A stretch of 64,000 bases of DNA, taken from Ga0077527 sp945862135. GTDB lineage: Bacteria > Pseudomonadota > Gammaproteobacteria > Burkholderiales > SG8-41. The translations under genes and the position numbers were made by a program. This document shows positions 51,267 to 59,725 of the stretch, piece by piece (positions within the stretch are counted from its first letter, which is position 1; each line of letters starts with the position of its first letter). The stretch spans positions 58,102 through 122,101 of the forward strand of contig CAXNMF010000011.1 in the NCBI GenBank assembly GCA_964203275.1, in the 5' to 3' direction. The notes below the pieces were generated by a model that saw nothing but the letters and a program-made list of their open reading frames with translations, searched no databases and was not told the DNA's origin.

Positions 51267-52446
51267 ATGAGCGGGGTGCAGACGGATGCAGTGAAATCCG
51301 CGCCTGCCGCAACCGGGCGCTTGAGTTTCAGCAGTGGTGAGTGGTCCGGGGCTTTCGGCGATCTCGGCACGCTGGTGCCGTTCCTGCTGGCCTATGTCAC
51401 CGTTGTCGGTGTTGCGCCGAGCGGCATGTTGTTGGGCTTCGGGCTGGCGCTGGTGGCAACCGGTATGTACTACGGCACGCCGCAGGCCGTGCAGCCGATG
51501 AAAGCCATCGGTGCGGTGTCGATTGCCGGGGCCGCACAGACCGCTACGGTAACGCCTGAGGCTGTTGCGGTAGCGGCGCTGGCAACCGGATTGATCTGGC
51601 TGCTGCTGGGGGTCACCGGCACGGCCGAACGTGTCGTGCGCTGGATCGGACGTCCAGTCATCAAACTGCATTACCCTGGGCCTCGGTCTGGCCTTCATGC
51701 TGCAAGGCACGCAGTTGATGGCGACCGCAGTCTGGTTTGCTGCGCCCCTGTTGTTGCTTACGATTCTCTTGCTCGCACGCAAGGCCATACTCGCCATGGT
51801 GCTGATCCTGGCGAGTGGCATTGCCTGGGCGCTGCTGACCGATGCCTCGATGGCGGGTGCATTGGCGGCGACGGCGCCGGGTTTTGTTGCACCGGTATGG
51901 CCGTTTGGAACGGTGTCGTGGGATGCAGTGGTTGTTGGCGTGGTCATGCTGGCTTTACCGCAAGTGCCTTTAACACTGGGTAATGCCGTGCTGGCGCCAG
52001 CGGAATTCAGCAATCGCGAATTTCCGCAACGGCCGGTGACGGAGCGCAAGCTGGCAGTATCCACGGGGCTGATCAATACCTTGGGCAGTTTCATCGGTGC
52101 AGTACCCATGTGCCATGGTGCCGGCGGCATGGCTGCTCAGACCAGTTTTGGTGCGCGCAGCGGCGGTGCACCGGTCATTCTTGGAGTGCTGTTGATCTTA
52201 TTGGCGCTTTGTTTCAGTGAATCCATCACGGTGTTGCTGCGGCTGTTTCCACAGCCGGCATTGGGGGTGATGTTATTTCTGGCCGGTGTGCAGCTCGCGC
52301 TGGGTTCCTGCGATTTTGCAAAAGACAAAGGCGAGCGTTTTGTCACGCTGGGCACGGCTGCGCTGGTGATCTGGAATGTTGGCGCGGCATTCCTGTTTGG
52401 TATCGTCATGCTCTACATCGCACGCCGCGGTTTGCTGCGGCTGTGA
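51267..52446 (+). pseudogene. MOT1-type molybdate/sulfate transporter, frameshifted
   Basis: Integral membrane transporter of the MOT1 (MFS_MOT1) group. The first frame has GEWSGAFGDLGTLVPFLLAYV and YYGTPQAVQPMKAIGAVSIAG, the diagnostic motifs. After about 51662-51668 the sequence continues one base out of phase with GLGLAFMLQGTQLMATAVWF and the second-half motif GAVPMCHGAGGMAAQTSFGARSG. One extra A in CAAACTG would explain it. GAGGAGG precedes the ATG at 51267. Rejoined, about 390 aa with about ten TM helices. In a Mo/W cluster it most likely carries molybdate. Confidence 0.85.
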
Positions 52447-52570
52447 CGCGAGGGGCGTCCGCCATCCCTGTGCTGTATCCTGATGACTTTCCAGAAGACC
52501 GGCTGTTTATCGTGCGTGATTGCCCCGCCAATATTTTTAACCGGGTACTGAACCCGCAGACCGCATTGCA

Positions 52571-53584
52571 ATGAACATGCGCCAGCCCATGTTGCTGCTG
52601 GCCGCAGCGCTTGCGCTCATGGTCATCGTTGCCGTCGCTTTTTCGGCAGGCCGTTATCCGGTTCCGTTCGCCGATCTGCTACGCATTGTCTGGTCATGGG
52701 CGGGCGGGGCGCCGCATGGTCTCGACCCCACACTGGAAACCGTGGTGCTGCAAATCCGCGGCCCGCGCGTGATCGCTGCGGTGCTGGTCGGTGCGGCGCT
52801 GGCAGGGGCCGGTGCGGCTTACCAGAACCTGTTCCGCAATCCGCTGGTATCGCCGGACATCCTCGGTGTTTCTGCGGGGGCTGCTGTCGGTGCGGTGTTG
52901 GGTATTTTTCTGTCGCTGGGTGTGGTGGCCATCCAGTCGATGGCCTTTGCAGGTGGTCTCGCTGCCGTGGCGATGGTGTACGTGGTGGCGCGTGCGGTGC
53001 GCGGGCATGACCCGCTGCTGGTGCTGGTGCTCGCGGGTGTCGTGCTGGGTGCGTTGCTCGGTGCCTGTGTGGCGTTGATGAAATACCTCGCTGATCCTTA
53101 TAACCAGTTGCCGGCGATTACCTTCTGGTTGCTCGGCAGCCTCGCTTCAGCCGACTCGCACGACATGTGGGTGGCTGCACCGCTGCTGCTTGTTGGATTG
53201 CTGCCGTTGTGGCTGCTGCGCTGGCGCATCAACGTGCTTTCGCTGGATGACGAAGAGGCGCGTGCGCTGGGTTTGTCGGCCGGGCGTATCCGGCTGGTGG
53301 TGATTGTTGCTGCGACACTGATGACGTCTGCAGCGGTGGCGATTTCCGGTGTGATCGGCTGGATTGGTCTGGTGATCCCGCATTTTGCACGGCTGCTGAC
53401 AGGGCCTGATTTTTCACGGCTGCTCCCGGTATCGGTATTGCTGGGTGCGGGATTCCTGGTGGTGGTCGACACGCTGGCGCGCACGATGGCCAATATCGAA
53501 GTGCCGTTGGGCGTGCTCACGGCTTTTGTCGGTACGCCGCTGTTTCTGTGGCAACTAGCGACGGCGCGCAGGGGCTGGCAATGA
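52571..53584 (+). CDS. FecCD/BtuC-type ABC permease, possible molybdate (MolB-like)
   Basis: 337-aa permease, about ten TM helices, with RGPRVIAAVLVGAALAGAGAAYQNLFRNPLVSPDILGVSAGA and GVIGWIGLVIPHFARLLTGPD, typical of the FecCD family that normally carries siderophores, B12 or heme. Haemophilus MolBC is the member that takes molybdate, and the present location between MOT1 and modABC suggests the same. No matching binding-protein gene is adjacent; coupled to the ATPase by an overlapping stop/start. Confidence 0.87.
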   Translation: MNMRQPMLLLAAALALMVIVAVAFSAGRYPVPFADLLRIVWSWAGGAPHGLDPTLETVVLQIRGPRVIAAVLVGAALAGAGAAYQNLFRNPLVSPDILGVSAGAAVGAVLGIFLSLGVVAIQSMAFAGGLAAVAMVYVVARAVRGHDPLLVLVLAGVVLGALLGACVALMKYLADPYNQLPAITFWLLGSLASADSHDMWVAAPLLLVGLLPLWLLRWRINVLSLDDEEARALGLSAGRIRLVVIVAATLMTSAAVAISGVIGWIGLVIPHFARLLTGPDFSRLLPVSVLLGAGFLVVVDTLARTMANIEVPLGVLTAFVGTPLFLWQLATARRGWQ

Positions 53585-54366
53585 AACTGCAAGCGCAACA
53601 GCTGGCTTATGGATATCCGGAACGCCGCATTGGCAACGATGTGACTTTCGAACTCAATGCCGGTGAAGTGTTGTGCCTGCTTGGACCGAATGGCAGCGGC
53701 AAGACCACATTGTTCAAGACCTTGTTGGGCCTGCTGCCGGTGCAGAGCGGTAAGGTCATTCTCGACGGGCAGGATCTGACTACGCTGAAACGTGACGAAA
53801 TCGCGCGTCGGGTCAGTTATGTGCCGCAGGCGCATGGCGCATTTTTCCCATACACCGTGCGCGAAGTCGTGCTGATGGGACGTACCGCGCATCTCGGTCT
53901 TTTTGCGGCGCCGTCGGCGGAGGATCATGGCGCTGCGCTGGATGCAATTCGTCGCTTGGGGATTGCGCACCTCGCCGATGCAACCTATACGCGGATCTCC
54001 GGCGGCGAGCGCCAGCTGGCGCTGATCGCGCGCGCGCTGGCGCAGGAGGCACGCATGGTGGTGATGGATGAACCCACCGCCAATCTCGATTTCGGCAATC
54101 AGCTGCGCGTGCTGGAGCGCATCCGTACGCTTGCAGCGGACGGCATCGGCGTGCTGTTGTCGACGCACGATCCGGATCACGCCTTTGTTTGTGCGGACCG
54201 CGTGGCGATGCTGCACAACGGCGGGCTTCTGGCCTGCGGCACGCCTGAAACCGTGATGACCGCTGCGCAATTGCAGCAACTATATGGCGTTGAAGTGGTC
54301 GTCACCGAAGTCGCGATGGGGCAGGGCAAAAGACAGGTCTGCCTACCGCTGGGAATGCACCAATGA
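53581..54366 (+). CDS. ABC ATPase partner of the FecCD-type permease (MolC-like)
   Basis: 261 aa. Walker A GPNGSGKTT, PQAHGAFFPYTVREVVLMGR, signature ISGGERQLALIARALAQ, Walker B VVMDEPTANLDFG, STHDPDHAF. I start at the ATG at 53581, which overlaps the permease stop. It also overlaps the modA start by 4 nt, so permease, ATPase and modABC look like one operon. Confidence 0.88.
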   Translation: MKLQAQQLAYGYPERRIGNDVTFELNAGEVLCLLGPNGSGKTTLFKTLLGLLPVQSGKVILDGQDLTTLKRDEIARRVSYVPQAHGAFFPYTVREVVLMGRTAHLGLFAAPSAEDHGAALDAIRRLGIAHLADATYTRISGGERQLALIARALAQEARMVVMDEPTANLDFGNQLRVLERIRTLAADGIGVLLSTHDPDHAFVCADRVAMLHNGGLLACGTPETVMTAAQLQQLYGVEVVVTEVAMGQGKRQVCLPLGMHQ

Positions 54367-55144
54367 ATATTTATAAGTTATTATTTTTATTGTTATTTTT
54401 ACTGCCTTCGGGTGTGCGGGCACAAGTCGATGCGCCGGCCATTGCTGCGGCCTCCGATCTGAAGTTCGCGCTGGAAGACATTGCGACCCGCTTCCGTGCC
54501 GATACCCGACGCGAAGTGCGTTTGTCATTCGGTTCATCCGGCAACTATTTCCGCCAGATCGGCCAAGGCGCGCCCTTCCAGTTGTTTCTGTCGGCTGATG
54601 AGGAATTTGTGTTCAAGCTGCATGACAGCGGCCGCACTGAAGACCGCGGCGTGTTGTATGCCACCGGACGCATTGTGCTGTTTGTACCCAAAGGTTCTTC
54701 ATTTACCGCCGATGCAAAGATGAGCGGATTGAAGCAGGCGATCGAGGGCAATGTCGTGCGCCGCTTTGCGATTGCGAATCCCGAACACGCGCCGTATGGC
54801 CGCGCCGCTGAGCAAGCCTTGCGCAAGCTGGGGCTTTGGGATGCGCTGCAGGGCAAGCTGGTGCTCGGTGAAAACGTGTCACAGGCCGCGCAGTTCGCAA
54901 GCAGCGGCTCTCGACGCAGGGCGGCATCTTTGCCTACTCGCTGGCGCTCGCGCCGAATGTCACGCAGCAGGGGCAATATGTGCTGTTACCGGAAGAACTT
55001 CACTCGCCGTTGCGCCAGCGCATGGTGCTGGTCAAAGGCGCCGGAGAAACCGCGCGGGCTTTTTATGCTTATCTGCAACAGCCCGTCGCACGCAAAATTC
55101 TGACCCAGTACGGTTTTGTACTGCCTTCGGAAGCGGCGAAATAA
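54363..55144 (+). pseudogene. modA: molybdate-binding protein ModA, frameshifted
   Basis: Periplasmic molybdate-binding protein of ModABC. First frame: signal peptide (LLFLLLFLLPSGVRA), AIAAASDLKFALEDIATRF, FGSSGNYFRQIGQGAPFQLFLSAD and ANPEHAPYGRAAEQAL. At about 54903-54916 the reading shifts by one missing base; the second frame continues TQGGIFAYSLALAPN and ends YGFVLPSEAAK with TAA at 55142. Rejoined, about 260 aa, normal for ModA. Whether this is an error or real loss cannot be told from the sequence. Confidence 0.88.
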
Positions 55145-55147
55145 TTC

Positions 55148-55819
55148 ATGGACTGGTCTGCACTCACGCTGTCGCTGAAACTAGCCGGATGGACGGTGCT
55201 GATCCTGTTGCCGCTGGGCATCTGGGCCGGCCATGCGCTGGCGGCCTATCAGTTTCGCGGCAAGGCCTGGGTTGAGGCGCTGATGGCGCTGCCGCTGGTG
55301 CTGCCGCCGACGGTGCTCGGTTATTACCTGCTGGTTGCGATGGGCGGGGCATCACCCGTCGGGCAGTTTTATGAATCCGTGTTCGGCAAGCCGCTGGTGT
55401 TCAGCTTTGAAGGACTGCTGTTCGCGTCAGTGATTTTCAACATCCCGTTTGCGATTCAGCCGATGCAACGCGGCTTCGAGGCGATTGCACCGGAAGTGCG
55501 TGATGCCGCGGCCTGCTGCGGCCTGTCGCGCTGGCGCACCTTGTGGCGCATCGAATTGCCGCTGGCCTGGCCCGGCATTCTTTCTGCGGTGGTGCTGACC
55601 TTTGCGCATACGCTGGGCGAATTCGGCGTGGTGCTGATGGTGGGCGGCAGCATCCCCGGTGAAACCAAAACAGTAGCGATTGCGATTTATGACCGCGTGC
55701 AGGCTTTTGATACGGCCGGCGCAGGTGTCATGTCAGCCGTGTTGCTGCTGATTTCCCTCGTGGCGATCGGCGCGGCTTATCTAACGAATGCCCGCGCGCG
55801 GAACAGACATCATGGCTGA
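55148..55819 (+). CDS. modB: molybdate ABC transporter permease ModB
   Basis: 223-aa permease with about five TM helices. MALPLVLPPTVLGYYLLVAMGG and the ATPase-contact region GLSRWRTLWRIELPLAWPGILSA followed by FAHTLGEFGVVLMVGGSIPGETKT are clear ModB. It starts 3 bp after the modA stop and overlaps the modC start by 8 nt. Confidence 0.95.
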   Translation: MDWSALTLSLKLAGWTVLILLPLGIWAGHALAAYQFRGKAWVEALMALPLVLPPTVLGYYLLVAMGGASPVGQFYESVFGKPLVFSFEGLLFASVIFNIPFAIQPMQRGFEAIAPEVRDAAACCGLSRWRTLWRIELPLAWPGILSAVVLTFAHTLGEFGVVLMVGGSIPGETKTVAIAIYDRVQAFDTAGAGVMSAVLLLISLVAIGAAYLTNARARNRHHG

Positions 55820-56942
55820 CGGCATACGCGTACGCCTGCAGCAGCGCGGCCCGATTCCGCTGGATGCCACGCTGGAATGCGCACCGGGCAAAGTGCTTGC
55901 GCTCGTCGGGCCTTCCGGCAGCGGCAAGACCACCGTATTGCGTGCGATCGCCGGGTTGCTGCGTGTGGGTGAGGGCGAAATCCATAGCAACGGCGAGTGC
56001 TGGTTTGATTCGCGCCGAGGCATTGATGTCGAGACCCGCCGCCGTCGCGTCGGTTATGTATTCCAGAGCTACGCGCTGTTTCCGCATCTCAGTGCCTTGC
56101 ATAACGTGATCGAGGCGATGCTCGACCGGCCGGTCGCGGAACGAGAGCAGCGTGCACGCGATGTGCTGGCGCGTGTGCGGCTGGCCGGACTTGAAGGCCG
56201 GGTGCCGGCGGCGTTGTCCGGCGGCCAGCAGCAGCGTGTCGCAGTGGCGCGGGCGCTGGCGCGTGAACCGCAGGTGCTGCTGCTCGATGAACCGTTTTCA
56301 GCGGTCGATCGTGCGACGCGGCAGCGTTTGTATCGTGAACTGGCCGAGCTGCGCCGTGATCTGGCGATGCCGGTGATCCTGGTAACGCATGATCTGGATG
56401 AAGCGCTGATGCTGGCCGATCAGTTATGTGTCCTGCATCAGGGGCGCACGTTGCAGGCCGGTGAACCTTATGCGGTGATGACGCGACCCGATACGGTGGA
56501 AGTCGCGCAACTGGTCGGTTTGCGCAATGTGTTCCGTGCGGGTGTGGTCAGTCATGACGAAGCGCGTGCGGTGACCCTCATCGAATGGCGTGGCCACCGG
56601 CTGGAGGCGCGCCTGCAAACCGCCTATGCGCCCGGCACTCAGGTCACGTGGGTGATCCCGCAGGGCCACATCGTGCTGCACCGGCGCGACCGGCCTTCAC
56701 GCGGCGAACGTGAAAACCCCGTGTCCGGTCCGGTCATCGAGTGCCTGCCACTCGGTGAAAACGTGGCGCTGACCGTTGCCGTCAACGGGCCGGATCGTCC
56801 GCCGCTGTTCCTGACGATCCCTGCGCATGTTGCACGGCGCAACGACATTGCCACGGGTGTGGAGATCGGCCTGTCTTTGCTGGCAGAAGGCATCCACCTG
56901 ATGCCCGCCGACGATAGCCGCACGCCGGCCAAGCCCCGCTGA
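55812..56942 (+). CDS. modC: molybdate ABC transporter ATPase ModC
   Basis: 376 aa from the Met of MADGIRV. Walker A GPSGSGKTT, Q-loop YVFQSYALFPHLSA, signature LSGGQQQRVAVARALA, Walker B LLLDEPFSAVD, and a C-terminal TOBE-like (Mop) domain (about 290-370), which in other ModC proteins binds molybdate and inhibits transport. That gives the operon product-level feedback. It starts inside modB; mobB follows after 51 bp. Confidence 0.95.
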   Translation: MADGIRVRLQQRGPIPLDATLECAPGKVLALVGPSGSGKTTVLRAIAGLLRVGEGEIHSNGECWFDSRRGIDVETRRRRVGYVFQSYALFPHLSALHNVIEAMLDRPVAEREQRARDVLARVRLAGLEGRVPAALSGGQQQRVAVARALAREPQVLLLDEPFSAVDRATRQRLYRELAELRRDLAMPVILVTHDLDEALMLADQLCVLHQGRTLQAGEPYAVMTRPDTVEVAQLVGLRNVFRAGVVSHDEARAVTLIEWRGHRLEARLQTAYAPGTQVTWVIPQGHIVLHRRDRPSRGERENPVSGPVIECLPLGENVALTVAVNGPDRPPLFLTIPAHVARRNDIATGVEIGLSLLAEGIHLMPADDSRTPAKPR

Positions 56943-56993
56943 ATCCGGCGGGCCAGCTGGTAAGATTGCAATCATTCGTTTGACGGCTCACTC

Positions 56994-57497
56994 ATGAAAA
57001 TTTTCGGCTTTGCCGGTTATTCCGGCAGCGGCAAGACCACCCTGATCGAAAAACTGATCCCGTTGTTCGTGCAGCGCGGATTGAAGGTTTCGCTGATCAA
57101 ACACGCGCATCACACTTTTGATGTCGATCAGCCCGGCAAGGATTCCTTCCGCCATCGTCACGCCGGCTGCACCGAAGTGCTGGTGACGTCATCGCGGCGC
57201 TGGGCGCTGATGCATGAGTTGCGCGGCGCCGCCGAGCCGACCCTCAAGGAGCAGATCGAACGCCTGTCGCCTTGCGACCTGTTGCTGGTGGAAGGCTTCA
57301 AGCACGAGCCGATCCCGAAGCTGGAGGTTTATCGCGCCGAGGTCGGCGAGTCGATGATCCATCCGCACGACAAGAACATTGTTGCCATTGCCAGCGATGC
57401 CAAAGTCGACAGCCCGCTGCCGCAACTGAATCTGAATGCGCCTGAGACCATCGCGGCCTTTGTGCTCCAACACGTCGGACTGGAGCAGGGCCGGTGA
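56994..57497 (+). CDS. mobB: molybdopterin-guanine dinucleotide biosynthesis protein MobB
   Basis: 167-aa GTP-binding protein that aids MobA. P-loop GYSGSGKTT at 8-16, then KHAHHTFDVDQPGKDSFRHR and LLLVEGFKHEPIPKLEV, typical MobB. The stop overlaps the GTG start of moaD, so mobB-moaD-moaE form a coupled set. Confidence 0.94.
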   Translation: MKIFGFAGYSGSGKTTLIEKLIPLFVQRGLKVSLIKHAHHTFDVDQPGKDSFRHRHAGCTEVLVTSSRRWALMHELRGAAEPTLKEQIERLSPCDLLLVEGFKHEPIPKLEVYRAEVGESMIHPHDKNIVAIASDAKVDSPLPQLNLNAPETIAAFVLQHVGLEQGR

Positions 57498-57748
57498 TCA
57501 CGCTGCTGTATTTTGCGAGACTGCGCGAAGCGCTCGGCACCGGTCGCGAAGAACTGGCCTTGCCGTCCGGCATCAATACATTGGGCGCATTGCGCACGCA
57601 TCTCGCGCAGCGCGGCGACGCCTGGGCAAAGGAAATGGCCGAGGGCCGTAATCTGCGTGCGGCGGTCAATCAGGACATTGCCACAGCCGATACGTCAATC
57701 AAAGACGGTGACGAAATTGCCTTCTTCCCCCCGGTGACCGGAGGTTGA
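57494..57748 (+). CDS. moaD: molybdopterin synthase sulfur-carrier subunit MoaD
   Basis: 84 aa, ubiquitin-like fold (ITLLYFARLREALG...) ending in the essential Gly-Gly (FFPPVTGG) that is thiocarboxylated. GTG start overlapping the mobB stop. Next to moaE, its partner in sulfuration of precursor Z to molybdopterin. Confidence 0.95.
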   Translation: MITLLYFARLREALGTGREELALPSGINTLGALRTHLAQRGDAWAKEMAEGRNLRAAVNQDIATADTSIKDGDEIAFFPPVTGG

Positions 57749-57752
57749 TGCA

Positions 57753-58205
57753 ATGAGTGTCCGCGTCCAGGAGCAGGATTTCGACGTCAGCACCGAACTG
57801 GCGCTGATGCGCAAAGACAATCCGAAGATCGGCGCCATCGCCAGCTTTGTCGGCGTCGTGCGCGACATCAATGAAGGCGACAGCGTCGCAACGATGACGC
57901 TTGAGCATTACCCCGGCATGACCGAAAAGGCGATCACCGAAATCATCGATCAGGCCCGCGGCCGCTGGGAAGTGCTGGATGCGTTGGTGATCCACCGCGT
58001 CGGCACGCTCAAACCCACCGATCAGATCGTGCTGGTGATCGTCGCCAGCACCCATCGCGGCGACGCCTTCGCCGCCTGCGAATTCATCATGGATTACCTG
58101 AAGACCCAGGCACCGTTCTGGAAAAAGGAAATCACGCCGAAAGGGGCGCGCTGGGTGGATGCGCGGGTGGTGGATGACAAGGCGGCGGAGCGGTGGAAGG
58201 TGTAA
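57753..58205 (+). CDS. moaE: molybdopterin synthase catalytic subunit MoaE
   Basis: 150 aa. Family residues are present: GAIASFVGVVRD, LEHYPGMTEKA, VIHRVGTLKPTDQIVLVIVASTHR, FIMDYLKTQAPFWKKE with the conserved Lys, and ARWVDAR. Starts 4 bp after moaD. Last gene of the molybdenum block; the integron-like region begins about 240 bp later. Confidence 0.96.
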   Translation: MSVRVQEQDFDVSTELALMRKDNPKIGAIASFVGVVRDINEGDSVATMTLEHYPGMTEKAITEIIDQARGRWEVLDALVIHRVGTLKPTDQIVLVIVASTHRGDAFAACEFIMDYLKTQAPFWKKEITPKGARWVDARVVDDKAAERWKV

Positions 58206-58436
58206 TGGCGCGGTGGAGAAATTGTCAATAAAAACAATGACTTGCGTAAATCAACGTTGACTTGAATTCGATTTAAATCAACGAGTTAGCGTTGTAGTTG
58301 CGGGGTTTGCCTGTTTTGTTATTTGCGCGGGTTGGATGGGTTCATCATCCTGGTGGCTTGAGTGAACGGGGGAAATTCAGTGTGCGGAGATTACTGATTA
58401 CGGTGGGTCGCCCATGTTGTCCGGCATTTTTGTGGT
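58206..58436. other. non-coding spacer between moaE and attI-like site
   Basis: No gene seen. It contains two AAATCAACG direct repeats (near 58246 and 58273) and the string GTGGGTCG...ATGTT near 58403-58418, which resembles part of the class-1 attI region in wording but not in spacing. Base composition is more mixed than in the genes around it. Confidence 0.4.
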
Positions 58437-58452
58437 CTAAAACAAGTTAGGC
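58437..58452 (+). other. attI-like core recombination site
   Basis: CTAAAACAA-GTTAGGC, with the GTTRRRY core at 58446-58452. The class-1 attI end known to me reads CTAAAACAAAGTTAGGC, which differs by one base. It sits 15 nt upstream of the cassette gene, exactly where a recombined attI/cassette junction belongs. No integrase gene is in the window. Confidence 0.55.
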
Positions 58453-59032
58453 ATCACGAGGGGTCCCATGCGCGCACTCGTTGCTCTTCTTTTTGCTTCG
58501 GTCTGTTTCACAATCGTTGCACGTGCCGCTGCCAATACTCCGGTCAACGCGGCAGATCCTGAGATCCGATTCGCAGAGAAGGCGGTCGTCGATGCTCTGA
58601 ACTTCCGCCAGGGTGAGCTTGCGAGCCTTGTGGACTCTAAGCCGTTCTTCACTGAGTCCGGTTGGGCGGACTTCATGAAGCGCCTGACCGGTTTTGTAGA
58701 TCCTCAGGGCGCGCCGACATTCACTTCAACCTTCACGCCTTCAGGCCTTCCTCTTGCCACGAAGCAAGACAAGGCTCGCCTCATCATTACCGTGCCGGGC
58801 GTTCTGAAGCACGAGAGTCGTAACCCCCAAGGAAGCGCCTCCACAACGTCCTATCGGGCGGAGATCGACGTCCGCGTTTCGCCTAGTCCTTTCAAGATCG
58901 AGATGCTTATTCAAAGAACTTGCGGGGGCGCAACCACAAAGGCATCTTGCCGGTGAGCGCGAGTGATGCCTAACCCCTCGCTCAACCAGACCCGCTTCGG
59001 AACTTGCCTCCGCAGGCCGGTTGGCTCTAGCG
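58447..59032 (+). mobile_element. integron gene cassette with one ORF
   Basis: Runs from the TTAGGC half of the left core site to the G of the right core site: a 162-aa ORF with only 15 nt of leader, and an attC 11 nt after its stop. These compact boundaries are typical of a mobile cassette. No integrase is adjacent; it may have moved here through an integrase encoded elsewhere or be a remnant. Confidence 0.7.
58468..58956 (+). CDS. secreted cassette-encoded protein of unknown function
   Basis: 162 aa with signal peptide (ALVALLFASVCFTIVARA). The mature part has DPEIRFAEKAVVDALNFRQGELASLVDSKPFFTESGWADFMKRL and beta-rich segments ending in IQRTCGGATTKASC with two Cys. It recalls small type-IV-secretion IcmL/DotI-like periplasmic folds, but I cannot assign it. 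It is the only gene in the cassette. Confidence 0.75.
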   Translation: MRALVALLFASVCFTIVARAAANTPVNAADPEIRFAEKAVVDALNFRQGELASLVDSKPFFTESGWADFMKRLTGFVDPQGAPTFTSTFTPSGLPLATKQDKARLIITVPGVLKHESRNPQGSASTTSYRAEIDVRVSPSPFKIEMLIQRTCGGATTKASCR

Positions 59033-59038
59033 TTAGAC
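58968..59038 (+). repeat. attC recombination site
   Basis: 71-nt imperfect palindrome: R'' GCCTAAC at 58968-58974, then CCCTCGCTCAACC, a central variable stem (GCCTCCGCAGGCCGG), GGTTGGCTCTAGC and R' GTTAGAC at 59032-59038. CTAACnnnTCGnTCAA agrees with the aadA1-type attC start. It lies 11 nt after the cassette stop. Confidence 0.88.
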
Positions 59039-59045
59039 CTCAGCA

Positions 59046-59336
59046 ATGGCCGTAATTGGATCAACTGAGACCGTACTCGAGGGGCGGTGGGTCAGTGCCG
59101 CTGGCACCGTTCAGGCGGACGAGGTGACTTTACGGATTCAACAATTACTAGACGATTACTTGGAATATCGAGGGTCTCGCGATGGGGGATGGACCAAGCT
59201 ATACCGTGACCCCGAGGACGGGCGATACTGGGAACTCTCATACCCAATGAGTGAAATGCACGGTGGTGGACCGCCGCGCTTGGAAGCCATAGCGTTGATC
59301 GAGGTGCGCGAAAAATATGGACAAGCTGAGCTTTAA
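59046..59336 (+). CDS. Imm27-family immunity protein
   Basis: 96 aa. GRWVSAAGTVQADEVTLRIQQLL, GWTKLYRDPEDGRYWELSYP and MSEMHGGGPPRL match the Imm27 family, which neutralises polymorphic toxins. It starts 7 nt after attC, as a cassette gene would, but no second attC follows its stop. No toxin gene is nearby, so it is an orphan immunity protein. Confidence 0.8.
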   Translation: MAVIGSTETVLEGRWVSAAGTVQADEVTLRIQQLLDDYLEYRGSRDGGWTKLYRDPEDGRYWELSYPMSEMHGGGPPRLEAIALIEVREKYGQAEL

Positions 59337-59405
59337 CTGCGCGATCGAAAATGACGCTCTGCGAGCGTCTCGCGCTCGCGCATTTAACCCTGGACGGTAG
59401 AACTC

Positions 59406-59591
59406 ATGCTCTGGCTGAAGTCGCGTACCGGTCGAGTTTTGGAAGGGGCGGCGTGGATGTTCGATGCCGCAATCGGTTTTGGTCTTATCTCAGGTGCCGT
59501 AGTGGCGTTAGCGTTCGGCAAGTTCCTGCTTGGTGGCGTACTGGCCGCGTTTGCAATCGGGGTATACCTCCGATTTAAGCGGAAGAGGTAG
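59406..59591 (+). CDS. small membrane protein of unknown function
   Basis: 61 aa with a hydrophobic stretch of one or two helices (about 21-52, AAIGFGLISGAVVALAFGKFLLGGVLAAFAIG in pieces) between basic ends (KSRTGR and RFKRKR). It follows the Imm27 gene by about 70 bp, past a GC-rich hairpin region. No family recognised; could be the last gene of the acquired stretch. Confidence 0.55.
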   Translation: MLWLKSRTGRVLEGAAWMFDAAIGFGLISGAVVALAFGKFLLGGVLAAFAIGVYLRFKRKR

Positions 59592-59725
59592 TGCAGACAA
59601 ACAAGAACAACTGAAGTCGTGACGGTTATTAACCCAATGAGTTCTAGCTCTACGTGGAATGAACGGACGGACAAAAGCGGCCCCTTGGGTACCACGACGT
59701 TGAAAAAAACACCGCAACCCCCTCC

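Noticed and set aside
50487..52130. 547-aa minus-strand open frame opposite tupA and the MOT1 gene
   Set aside because: No recognisable domain, and both plus-strand genes have firm family motifs.
59337..59405. second attC after the Imm27 gene
   Set aside because: There is TTTAAC and a GC-rich hairpin but no GTTRRRY partner; it does not fold as attC.
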